From a virus, in the IMG/VR virus record IMGVR_UViG_3300032236_000679, positions 1 to 64,000 of that record: a stretch of 64,000 nucleotides of DNA. The stretch is one strand, 5' to 3'. A program made the translations under genes and the position numbers. The stretch's first letter is position 1. The number at the start of each line of letters is the position of its first letter. The notes under the pieces are model-generated. The model was not told where the DNA came from and made no database searches. It worked only from the letters and a program-made list of their open reading frames with translations. This document shows, one piece after another, positions 30,291 to 38,438 of the stretch.

Positions 30291-33044
30291 TTAACCAGTT
30301 TTGCTTTTTAGCATTTCAACTTCTGCTTTTAATTCCTTAATTGCTTCAATTAGTAGTGGTACAATTTTTTCATACTGAACTGTTAGATAATCAGCATTTG
30401 CAGGAGCGGGCTTAACTGCTTCAGGCAATACTGCTTGAATTTCCTGTGCCGAAACGCCAACATGTCTATCTGATGTTGAGAAACCAATAGTAGATGCCAA
30501 TTCATTAAAATTATAAGTGAAGCCACTCAATGAATTTACTTTATCTAATGCATCAGAAATAGACTCAATGTTTGTTTTTAGTCTCATATCAGATGCAAAT
30601 GCAGTAATGTCGCCAACGCAACTAATATAACCAGAACCAGTTACACTCAATGCGCCATTTACAGTCAATCCTGTCAAAGTACCAACACTTGTAATAGCAG
30701 TTTGTGCAGCACCTGTTACCGTTGCAGCAGTACCGCTTGTATTTTGATTAAGGGTTGGAAAACTGCCAGTTGAAACTGAACCAATTACTGCCTGCACATT
30801 AGCAGCAGTTAACCCAGTTACATAAGTTGCTGCTGTTGCTGTTGCAGCAGTACCAGTAGTATTTTGATTAAGTGTTGGGAAACTGCCAGTAGATACGGAA
30901 CCAATTACGTTTTGTACGTTAGCAGCAGTTAAGCCAGTTACATATGTTGCCGAAGTAGCACTACCTGTTAATGTACCAACTAATGATGCACCAGTGTTAC
31001 CAATTGTACCTGCACTTACTGTACTAGCAGTAGTAGCACCTAATGTAGTAGTTCCTGCTACAATTAATCCAGTCAATGCACCCAAACTTGTAATATTAGG
31101 TTGCGAAGAACTTGAACTGTTTAGTGTTCCATATATTACAGCACCAGCATTACCAATTGTACCTGCAAGAATAGCACTTGCAGTAATAGAGTTCATAGTA
31201 GTTGCATAACTAATACCACCCGATGCAATAATTGCACCAGTTACCTGTAGTTGCCCATTAACAGTTAATGCACCAGTAGATAAACTATGAGTTGAAGTAG
31301 AACCTCTATTCAGAACATTGTCAAGTGTTGAACTTTCTGCTGTCAAATAATGATAACCAGCAAGTGTTGTTGCAGTAACATAATTTGCTAAAGTTGAAGT
31401 TAATGTGCTATTAGTAACATATCCACTTAAAGTTGAAGTTAATGAACTAGTAGTAACATAACCTGCTAATAATGCAGCAACTTCTGCGCTTGTAATATCA
31501 CCAGCGCCAAATCCTAAACCGTCGAGATATGCTTTTGTAACGTAGTCGTTTAATGTTGTAGTTAATGCAGTTTTAGTTTCGTAAGAATTTAATGTAGATG
31601 ACAGAGTTGCAGCAGTGACGTAACCACCTAAAGTAGAAGATAAACTTGAAGAAGTTACATAACTTCCTAGTGTAGTAGTTAAACTAGAAGAAGTAACGTA
31701 CCCACTTAAAGTTGATGTTAGTGTATTATTAGTAACGTATCCTGCACCGTTAGTTAACTGACTTGTATCAGTTGGGATACTACTAGGATTAGTCCAACTT
31801 AAATTACCAGAACCATCAGTAGTTAAAATATATCCGTTACTGCCACCAGTAATTTTTACTGATCCGACAGCACCTAAATTACTAGTACCAACCACTGTTA
31901 ATCCAGTTAATGTACCTAAACTAGTAATGCTTGTTTGTGCAGCAGTAGCAATAGTTCCAGTAATAGTTGAATTTGATACCAGTGTTTGTGCTCTAACTTG
32001 GCCAACGAAATTATTCTGAGTTCCGCCTGTGTTAATGTTTCCACCAATACCCGCACCACCTGCAACTCTTAAGGCGCCAGTTGTAGTATCAATACTAGCA
32101 GTAGTTCCGCTAATTGCGAAATCATTTGAACCGCCAAACTTTGTTTGCCCAGTTACAATCAAATCATAGTTACAAACAACATTACCATTTGAGTAAATGT
32201 CCATTGCAGCCAATTGAGTGCCAGTGCTATTACGAACCTTAAAGTTCATAGTTCCTGCATTAGTATTACTGATGATTGCAACATTTGGGTTTGAAGTTGA
32301 TAGATTTAAACTATTAGTTGATCCAACATAAAGTCCATTATTATTTGTAATATTAATAGTACCAGATGTTGTTGTATTCACATCTGTACGCATAAAAGAA
32401 TCAGATGTATAACCGTTTAACTGTATACTATTACTTGCTATACCTGTAAATTTAGCATTAGTTAAAAATGCAGTATTTGCAAGATTTAAACCTGGGCTAA
32501 TAGTTTGAAAGCCAGAAATTGCAGGGCTAGGAGTAAAAGCAGTGGAATTTGATAATATCAGGTAACGACTGCCACCAATACTCATTGAAATAACAGTATG
32601 AGTACCACCTGAAGTATCATGTAGTACCTCAGAAGCAGTACCGCCAGTACCACCAATTGGGCCGACTAATTTATAGTCTTGAATATTGCCGTCATATGCC
32701 CATAACTGACCATTTGTTGTATCCCACCATAGATCACCAACATTATGTGTACCTAAAGGAGCAGTGGCATTAGCAGTAGTAGAACCAACATTTTTCCAAG
32801 CAAGACCAGTCCAAACTTTTAAGATCTTATTTGTACTATCCCACCATAGTTCACCTATAATAGGAGAGGTAGGCGCAGTACCATTTGCTGAATGCTCAAG
32901 CAATCTTATGAAATTCTGACCTAAAATAGCACCATAGTTAGGATAATTTTTTCCTACTAATGTAACTGTAGTTTCAGTGTTTATAGTACCGTCGGGTATT
33001 ACAATCGAATTTGTACCGTTGGTTCGAGTAATAGTATATGCCAT
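30291..33044 (-). CDS. Tail fibre/spike with C-terminal S74 chaperone domain
   Basis: This 917-residue protein starts with AYTITRTNGTNSIVIPDG and GQNFIRLLEHSANGTAPTSPIIGELWWDSTNK, a phage tail module. Its centre has short LTSTLSGYVTSSSLTTTL repeats (about 430-590) that look like a trimeric beta/coiled stalk. The C-terminus from about residue 818 is a Peptidase_S74 domain (SDMRLKTNI, then GVSAQEIQAVLPEAV and YEKIVPLLIEAIKEL). That domain trimerises the fibre and cuts itself off before the Ser. A C-terminal coiled coil ends it. Confidence 0.88.
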   Translation of the reverse strand: MAYTITRTNGTNSIVIPDGTINTETTVTLVGKNYPNYGAILGQNFIRLLEHSANGTAPTSPIIGELWWDSTNKILKVWTGLAWKNVGSTTANATAPLGTHNVGDLWWDTTNGQLWAYDGNIQDYKLVGPIGGTGGTASEVLHDTSGGTHTVISMSIGGSRYLILSNSTAFTPSPAISGFQTISPGLNLANTAFLTNAKFTGIASNSIQLNGYTSDSFMRTDVNTTTSGTINITNNNGLYVGSTNSLNLSTSNPNVAIISNTNAGTMNFKVRNSTGTQLAAMDIYSNGNVVCNYDLIVTGQTKFGGSNDFAISGTTASIDTTTGALRVAGGAGIGGNINTGGTQNNFVGQVRAQTLVSNSTITGTIATAAQTSITSLGTLTGLTVVGTSNLGAVGSVKITGGSNGYILTTDGSGNLSWTNPSSIPTDTSQLTNGAGYVTNNTLTSTLSGYVTSSSLTTTLGSYVTSSSLSSTLGGYVTAATLSSTLNSYETKTALTTTLNDYVTKAYLDGLGFGAGDITSAEVAALLAGYVTTSSLTSTLSGYVTNSTLTSTLANYVTATTLAGYHYLTAESSTLDNVLNRGSTSTHSLSTGALTVNGQLQVTGAIIASGGISYATTMNSITASAILAGTIGNAGAVIYGTLNSSSSSQPNITSLGALTGLIVAGTTTLGATTASTVSAGTIGNTGASLVGTLTGSATSATYVTGLTAANVQNVIGSVSTGSFPTLNQNTTGTAATATAATYVTGLTAANVQAVIGSVSTGSFPTLNQNTSGTAATVTGAAQTAITSVGTLTGLTVNGALSVTGSGYISCVGDITAFASDMRLKTNIESISDALDKVNSLSGFTYNFNELASTIGFSTSDRHVGVSAQEIQAVLPEAVKPAPANADYLTVQYEKIVPLLIEAIKELKAEVEMLKSKTG

Positions 33045-33062
33045 CTTTAAAGAGCTCCTACA

Positions 33063-33074
33063 GCATATTTAGCG
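33063..33074 (-). promoter_or_regulatory. Late-type promoter box before S74 fibre gene
   Basis: On the minus strand it reads CGCTAAATATGC, about 20 nt before the ATG at 33044, with AGGAGCTC as ribosome-binding site. Confidence 0.58.
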
Positions 33075-33102
33075 ACAAATTGTCATTAAATGCAGACACA
33101 TA

Positions 33103-35061
33103 TTATGGCCAACTTCCAGTAACTGCCCACGGTGTTTTTACCCAAATATCATCTGTACCTGTTGTGTAATTTGCAATACAGTAATAGATATTATTGGAGT
33201 CAACAGCAACCATACCTTGCATATCTCCAGATGTACCTTTAGATGTAGTAGGTACATTAGCAACTGATAACATTAACCCATTACTAACAACTAAATTATT
33301 TAAAACTGAGGTATTTGCTTGATCAACTAAAACTACATCAGAATAATTAACACCAAATTTAATGTTTAAATTACTAGTATCTATAGCAATATATGATCCA
33401 TTATCATTAATTTCAGTTACTGATGCAGTTGTTGTTAAACTTCTAACTTCAATAATATCAGTTGATAACGGTGCTTCGTTTAAAGTTAATGTCAGACCGT
33501 TAACAGTATATGCTATGCCTGGAAGTTGACTGACACCGTTAACAGTAACTATTGCACCATTAGTGGTAGTTTCACCCGTTAGAGTAAAATTAGTTTGTGT
33601 ACCATTACCTGTGAACAAATCTGAAACAATAGTAGTAGTTGGCGCAGATGAAATCATCTGCCAAGAAAATCCATCATAAATTTCAAGTGCTGCCAAGTTA
33701 CTGTTAAATCTGATCATTCCTTTAACAGGTACATTGGGACGAGATAAATTATTTCCAACTGGAATTGTCAGTGCCGAAGTTGAATTAATAGAAACTACAC
33801 CATTACCAGGAGCAGTTAAACTAATATTACCATCCACATTAGTTGCTATTATATGATTGTTAGTAATTAACAAATTACCAATCGATGCTCTATAAGGATT
33901 CAACGCACCTGTGTATGAAGGAAGGTATGCACTAACATTAGCATTAGTATAAACTGTGTCAAAACTAGCGCCATTAGCCCAATATACACCAGACGTTGTT
34001 ATGATGTTTCCTATATTTGCATAACTTCCAATTGTTGCTGAAACGAAATTCCCATAACCATTTATGTTTCCATTAATGTTTCCAGTAACATTTAAAACAT
34101 CTCCAACATTAAGTGCTCCGCCAATACCAACACCACCAGCAATAATTGCAGCACCTGTAACTGTACTAGTGCTAACTGAATTATTTGTAATCTGCAAAAT
34201 TTCAGCACTATTAAATTCTTTTTGAGTTACTGCTACTGTTACTGATTTAGATCCAGTTGAATTAGTTGTTAAATTAATACCCTTTCCTGCAACAAATTCA
34301 ATTGTATCAACTGGATCTGCTGTTAAAGTTTGTTGTCCTTGTACAATGACATTGCTAAAAGATCCTGCTGAAGCAACTTTAACAATACCAAAACCTTGTG
34401 TTGTTACTTTAAAACCAGAATTTTTATCAAATCTAATTGAATCAATTGCACTGTATGAATTTGAAGTTGTATAGCCTGTAACTTCACTAACAATAACAGG
34501 AGATCCTGTAAATATTTCACCATTTGCATAATAATATCTATCAGCCAACACACTTTTACTAGTCACTGAACTTGAAACATTTACATTTTCTGGTAAACTA
34601 AAAGTTGCTTGTTTATTACCTACAGTAACTACAATTTGATTTTGAGTACCTAATAATTTTAAAGGATCTACATAGAGTGATAATGAACTAGTATTAGTTC
34701 CGTCAGATATAGTTGCCTGTCCTGAGATTCTAGTATCAACATAATTTTTTGTTGCAGCATCTTGTGCTTTTCTTGGATCTCTAACATCATTAATGAAAGT
34801 GTTATTAACGCTAACATTGCCGGTAGGTTTTAACATCAAATTGCCAACTATTGTGCTAATTGATGTATTTGCCAAAATTAAATTATCAATGGCTGCATTA
34901 CCAACAATAGTAAGTGTTTTGCTTGGCAATGTTGTGTTGATTCCAATGCGACGATTAGACACATCAAAATACATTAAATCGGAATCTATTGCTAAATCAA
35001 CACTATTACGGACTAAGTTGTCCTTAAGCATAGTACCAGCAATCTTACCTAAGAAATTCAT
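33103..35061 (-). CDS. Tail-fibre-like structural protein, 652 aa
   Basis: The N-terminus (MNFLGKIAGTMLKDNLVRNSVDLAIDS...LYFDVSNRRIGINTTLPS) is a type seen in T4-like virion proteins. The middle is Asn/Ser/Thr-rich beta structure with one YTNANVSAYLPSY unit, related to the 15-residue repeats of the 1383-residue fibre. Residues about 450-560 repeat the RPNVPVKGMIRFNSNLAALEIYDG ... APLSTDIIEVRSL module of the 1494-residue fibre. The C-terminus mentions no known enzyme. Probably part of the distal tail. Confidence 0.7.
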   Translation of the reverse strand: MNFLGKIAGTMLKDNLVRNSVDLAIDSDLMYFDVSNRRIGINTTLPSKTLTIVGNAAIDNLILANTSISTIVGNLMLKPTGNVSVNNTFINDVRDPRKAQDAATKNYVDTRISGQATISDGTNTSSLSLYVDPLKLLGTQNQIVVTVGNKQATFSLPENVNVSSSVTSKSVLADRYYYANGEIFTGSPVIVSEVTGYTTSNSYSAIDSIRFDKNSGFKVTTQGFGIVKVASAGSFSNVIVQGQQTLTADPVDTIEFVAGKGINLTTNSTGSKSVTVAVTQKEFNSAEILQITNNSVSTSTVTGAAIIAGGVGIGGALNVGDVLNVTGNINGNINGYGNFVSATIGSYANIGNIITTSGVYWANGASFDTVYTNANVSAYLPSYTGALNPYRASIGNLLITNNHIIATNVDGNISLTAPGNGVVSINSTSALTIPVGNNLSRPNVPVKGMIRFNSNLAALEIYDGFSWQMISSAPTTTIVSDLFTGNGTQTNFTLTGETTTNGAIVTVNGVSQLPGIAYTVNGLTLTLNEAPLSTDIIEVRSLTTTASVTEINDNGSYIAIDTSNLNIKFGVNYSDVVLVDQANTSVLNNLVVSNGLMLSVANVPTTSKGTSGDMQGMVAVDSNNIYYCIANYTTGTDDIWVKTPWAVTGSWP

Positions 35062-35080
35062 GTAAAATCCTACCTATGCA

Positions 35081-35090
35081 TTATTTATGG
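35081..35090 (-). promoter_or_regulatory. Late-type promoter box before 652-aa gene
   Basis: On the minus strand it reads CCATAAATAA, about 20 nt before the ATG at 35061; AGGAT follows as ribosome-binding site. Confidence 0.58.
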
Positions 35091-35097
35091 TTAAAGA

Positions 35098-35505
35098 TTA
35101 ATGTGCATCAGTGCTTGAAAAATTATGCAGCACTACAATTGTTTGACCACTAGGTGGTGCAGTAACAAATCTGATACTATTTCCAACAATAATAAATGCA
35201 TCCATTGGATTTTGAAATACGTTACCTACGAAAACAAGCAAGGATAACTCACCAGGAGGTGTTAAACTTAATGCAAAATCAGTTGTAGTGCCATCACCTA
35301 AAAATTGATCTTTAACGATTGCTGCATTTCCAGTAACAGCAAGTTGATACCATCTGTCATTATAAATTTCAAATCTGTCAATATCAGTATTAAAACGAAT
35401 TTGTCCGTTTACTGCTTCTTCAGGTCTAGAAGAAGTTGGGCCGATAGGCACACGGATAGCATTAGATGCTGCTACCAACTCTGTATTTTTTAAATATCGT
35501 CCCAT
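35098..35505 (-). CDS. Small structural protein sharing the fibre C-terminal module, 135 aa
   Basis: The protein is almost only the module RPEEAVNGQIRFNTDIDRFEIYNDRWYQ ... FLGDGTTTDFALSLTPPGELSLLVFVGNV ... GQTIVVLHNF, which is also the C-terminal part of the fibres at 25744 and 33103. It may be a decoration or fibre-attachment protein. It starts 12 nt after the next gene's end. Confidence 0.65.
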   Translation of the reverse strand: MGRYLKNTELVAASNAIRVPIGPTSSRPEEAVNGQIRFNTDIDRFEIYNDRWYQLAVTGNAAIVKDQFLGDGTTTDFALSLTPPGELSLLVFVGNVFQNPMDAFIIVGNSIRFVTAPPSGQTIVVLHNFSSTDAH

Positions 35506-35517
35506 TCTATTAAACCT

Positions 35518-35829
35518 TTATTGACTAAAATTTGAAACTGTTGCTGAAATCATATAGTTTTCATCTGTTGATGCAAAAATTGCATCACCATTGCTTAAAA
35601 CAATTTTTTCTCTATCTATAACAAATGTATCACTTGCTTCAACTGAAACATTATTATAGATCATATTGATATTAGTTGTATTATCACCATTAGCAACAAG
35701 CCATAAGGAAAACATATGAGCAGAAGTATCTACATTGCAAAAATACATTGTAGTAACTACGTTTGTACCATCTGATGTAAAAATTGCAGTTGGGTTTGTT
35801 GTTAATGAAGTACTTGTAATCGTTGCCAT
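35518..35829 (-). CDS. Small structural protein, 103 aa
   Basis: A Thr/Asn/Ser-rich predicted all-beta protein, with FTSDGTNVVTTMYFCNVDTSAHMFSLWLVANG and a final DENYMISATVSNFSQ. This type is found in phage tail clusters and is sometimes fused to fibres, but the exact role is unknown. An AAGGAT Shine-Dalgarno precedes the start. Confidence 0.65.
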   Translation of the reverse strand: MATITSTSLTTNPTAIFTSDGTNVVTTMYFCNVDTSAHMFSLWLVANGDNTTNINMIYNNVSVEASDTFVIDREKIVLSNGDAIFASTDENYMISATVSNFSQ

Positions 35830-35838
35830 TTTAAATCC

Positions 35839-36561
35839 TTAACTAAACACAAGGCCTAACCATGTGGCCTTTCTTTTGTTTATCAATTCTTCTGAACCTA
35901 AAGTATTTACAACATATAAACCGCTGCCGCCTGCGCCTGGTGCATTAGCAATAATTTGAATAGTACTTGCTATATTTGTAGGTGTTGCACCAGTTTGAAA
36001 CTGTAACTTTAGCCCGTCTTTTAGATATGTTTTACCACCATTAGCATCTAACACTATATCGCCTAATGTAGTGCTAATAGTTGCATTGTTAGAAATTATC
36101 GTGTTTCCAATTTGAACATTGCCATTTGAAAAATAATTAAATTGTGAATTTCCACCTAATGCGCCTGCATTATTAAATTGAATTGCTCTATCATTGCTAC
36201 TAGTAACAATTGCGCTGCCACTTGATAGATAACCTTTAGTAACAACATCGTCATTGCTAAGTGGCGATGCTGCTCTTACAACAGTTAATCCGCCATTTAA
36301 TGTACCTGACCAGCAAGATCCTACTTCACTAAACATCCAATAGGTATTTGGTAATATACCGCGATTGACTTTTAATCCGCTAGTTCCAGCAGTGACGCCA
36401 GAACCTAATTCACCAGCATTAAGCAAAAACATATTGTTAGTAATTTGACTGTTGACCGTAGTTGCAGCAGTCTGGGTGCCAGTAACTGTTAAATCGCCGT
36501 GAACTGTCAACCTATTGGTGTATATATTATAATCACCGTCAACTCTTTTAGTGCTTGCCAT
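35839..36561 (-). CDS. Tail-fibre-like structural protein, 240 aa
   Basis: It begins KRVDGDYNIYTNRLTVHGDLTVTGTQTAATTV, a common start for T4-like fibre and spike proteins, followed by NNMFLLNAGELGSGVTAGTSGLKVNRG and an Asn-rich beta region. The last 40 residues (GAGGSGLYVVNTLGSEELINKRKATWLGLVFS) look like a small terminal head. No enzymatic motif. Confidence 0.7.
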   Translation of the reverse strand: MASTKRVDGDYNIYTNRLTVHGDLTVTGTQTAATTVNSQITNNMFLLNAGELGSGVTAGTSGLKVNRGILPNTYWMFSEVGSCWSGTLNGGLTVVRAASPLSNDDVVTKGYLSSGSAIVTSSNDRAIQFNNAGALGGNSQFNYFSNGNVQIGNTIISNNATISTTLGDIVLDANGGKTYLKDGLKLQFQTGATPTNIASTIQIIANAPGAGGSGLYVVNTLGSEELINKRKATWLGLVFS

Positions 36562-36578
36562 ATCAGTTTCCGTTTAAT

Positions 36579-36589
36579 GTATTTATATG
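36579..36589 (-). promoter_or_regulatory. Late promoter box TATAAATA before 240-aa gene
   Basis: On the minus strand it reads CATATAAATAC, a perfect TATAAATA, about 18 nt before the ATG at 36561. It follows a perfect 11-bp hairpin. Confidence 0.7.
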
Positions 36590-36595
36590 TCATGA

Positions 36596-36623
36596 CAAGA
36601 GGCTGAACAAAGTCAGCCTCTTG
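36596..36623. terminator. Perfect 11-bp hairpin between virion genes
   Basis: CAAGAGGCTGA pairs with TCAGCCTCTTG across the loop ACAAAG, directly after the 36634-37944 gene and before the next late promoter. No U-run follows on the minus strand, so it may be an RNA-processing or stability hairpin rather than a classical terminator. Confidence 0.55.
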
Positions 36624-36633
36624 AAATAGTTAA

Positions 36634-37944
36634 TTAAGCGTTACGAATCTTTACACTTGTTGCCGTTGGATCATCAAATGTCCAATGTACTGCGGTGTTG
36701 TCAGCAAATCTTGCACCACCAGATCCTTGATACTTAATCACAGTTGCCTTATGACCACTAATCTTCTTAACCCAATAGTCATATCCATCAATATCAGTTG
36801 CTTGAATGAATAACCCAGTGCTATCAGTTGGATAAGTTAGGTTTAAAAACTTAGTAGTAGTTGCTGTTCGAACCTTAAATCGACGTGCGCCTTCTTGCTT
36901 AATAATGTCAACAATTGAACTATCACTTACATCAATAGCAATGATGGCATTTTCTTCGTATGCACTACGATTTGCATCACCAGACTGGCTAGCATATTGA
37001 TTACCGTTAGCATCAAGTTGATCAGTTGTTAGAACAAGTGTACCAACAGCAGTAACTTCACCACCGCCAGAAGTTGAAGTAAATGTTACAGATTCAGTTC
37101 CGATATAACCCGAACCTTCTTCAGTAGCAGCAAGATATGCTGCACCATAGCCAACATCTAATTTACAACCAGTACCGCCTGCAGGTGCTACAGTTGTTGT
37201 ATTATTTGTGCCAGTATAGAATGGACTCATACCATAATAATAATCAGCACTTGAAACAACAACAGCAGATTCAACACCATAAGTAAATGTTACCGAGCCG
37301 CCGCCGCCATTATTATCACCGGCACCTGAGCCATTGTAGTCACCAGATGCACGAGTGTTATATCCAGTAGGTGTTGAACTACCGCCAGTTGGACCAGCAA
37401 CAATAGTTTGTGCTGTTGTTGGAGCATGAGTACCATCAGTTCCATCCCAAACACCATATATAGATGTACCAGCATTATAACCTGTTAAATGGTGACCACC
37501 ATCTGCTGTTACACCCTTAAGGATGGTTGGACTGGTCCAATGGCTATTAATAAATTGATCCCAAACGATCCATTCAGTACCATCCCATGTACTACTAGAA
37601 CCTGCTGTGTTTAGTGAAGCACTAATAACACGTAGTTTTGTAACTTGCCATGTTGTGCCGTTACGATCAGTTAGAATATCACCAATTTGATATCCAGTAC
37701 CTTTTGAACTATTATAGGGATTACAGTTAAGTGCTACACTGTGTAGTACACCTGCTGCTTGTACACCAGTTGGAATGCTAGGTGCAGGGAAAGAAGCAAC
37801 TGTTGGAAGACGGTTGATATAGTTGCCTTGATTACTAAAACTAAAATTAGCAATACCTTCGCCGCCAATCTTATTATCATTAACTGTGCTTGCTGAACCG
37901 ACGTTACGGTTACCAAAATATTTCTTATTAAGTGGACGTCCCAT
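36634..37944 (-). CDS. Structural protein, 436 aa
   Basis: The start MGRPLNKKYFGNRNVG is a hallmark of a conserved but unnamed virion protein of aquatic T4-like phages. The rest is Gly/Ser/Thr-rich with GGGGSVTFTYGVESAVVVSSADYYYG and a C-terminal FKVRTATTTKFLNLTYPTDSTGL ... GYDYWVKKISGHKATVIKYQGSG. No catalytic motif. The next gene upstream (37955) ends 10 nt before it. Confidence 0.65.
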   Translation of the reverse strand: MGRPLNKKYFGNRNVGSASTVNDNKIGGEGIANFSFSNQGNYINRLPTVASFPAPSIPTGVQAAGVLHSVALNCNPYNSSKGTGYQIGDILTDRNGTTWQVTKLRVISASLNTAGSSSTWDGTEWIVWDQFINSHWTSPTILKGVTADGGHHLTGYNAGTSIYGVWDGTDGTHAPTTAQTIVAGPTGGSSTPTGYNTRASGDYNGSGAGDNNGGGGSVTFTYGVESAVVVSSADYYYGMSPFYTGTNNTTTVAPAGGTGCKLDVGYGAAYLAATEEGSGYIGTESVTFTSTSGGGEVTAVGTLVLTTDQLDANGNQYASQSGDANRSAYEENAIIAIDVSDSSIVDIIKQEGARRFKVRTATTTKFLNLTYPTDSTGLFIQATDIDGYDYWVKKISGHKATVIKYQGSGGARFADNTAVHWTFDDPTATSVKIRNA

Positions 37945-37954
37945 GATAAACTCC

Positions 37955-38359
37955 TTATGCGCCAGGGATTGAAACTACATCGCCTGAGGCGCTGCCAAAT
38001 TTCCATTGATATTTGTTACCGTTGAAATCAATAACAAACTTATTAGTTAAACGTGCAATTCTAAATGTGCTACCAACAGCAGGAGTTGCTGTAATTGACA
38101 TTTCATGAACAGTAAGACTGCCTACAGCCTTGTCTACTAATGTACAAACATCAGTATATGTTCCGTCAGTTACTAAGAACTTGCTCTTACCTTTAGCACG
38201 AATAATGCTTGCGTTTGCAGCACTTCCACCGTATGGATATGCTTTAACTTGTATCTGATTGCCACTGATTGAGGTTAGACCACCGGTACCACCAATAGTA
38301 GCAGTGCTGTCAAAACCTACGTTTACTGTGGCAGATTTCTGAATCTTAAACTTTGCCAT
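37955..38359 (-). CDS. Structural protein, 134 aa
   Basis: It starts MAKFKIQKSATVNVGF at 38359, with a GGAGAA ribosome-binding site; a longer in-frame start at 38422 is not supported. The last part (FRIARLTNKFVIDFNGNKYQWKFG) resembles the C-terminal part of the adjacent 436-residue protein, so the two may be related paralogous virion proteins. The function is unknown. Confidence 0.65.
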   Translation of the reverse strand: MAKFKIQKSATVNVGFDSTATIGGTGGLTSISGNQIQVKAYPYGGSAANASIIRAKGKSKFLVTDGTYTDVCTLVDKAVGSLTVHEMSITATPAVGSTFRIARLTNKFVIDFNGNKYQWKFGSASGDVVSIPGA

Positions 38360-38423
38360 TTTATTCTCCTTTGTGACGTTCCAGGTCAGTCGGCTGGCTA
38401 AAACCGCAGTCTTAAACGACAAA

Positions 38424-38434
38424 GTATTTATTGT
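38424..38434 (-). promoter_or_regulatory. Late-type promoter box before 134-aa gene
   Basis: On the minus strand it reads ACAATAAATAC, just after the subtilase stop and about 65 nt before the ATG at 38359. Confidence 0.5.
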
Positions 38435-38438
38435 AAAA

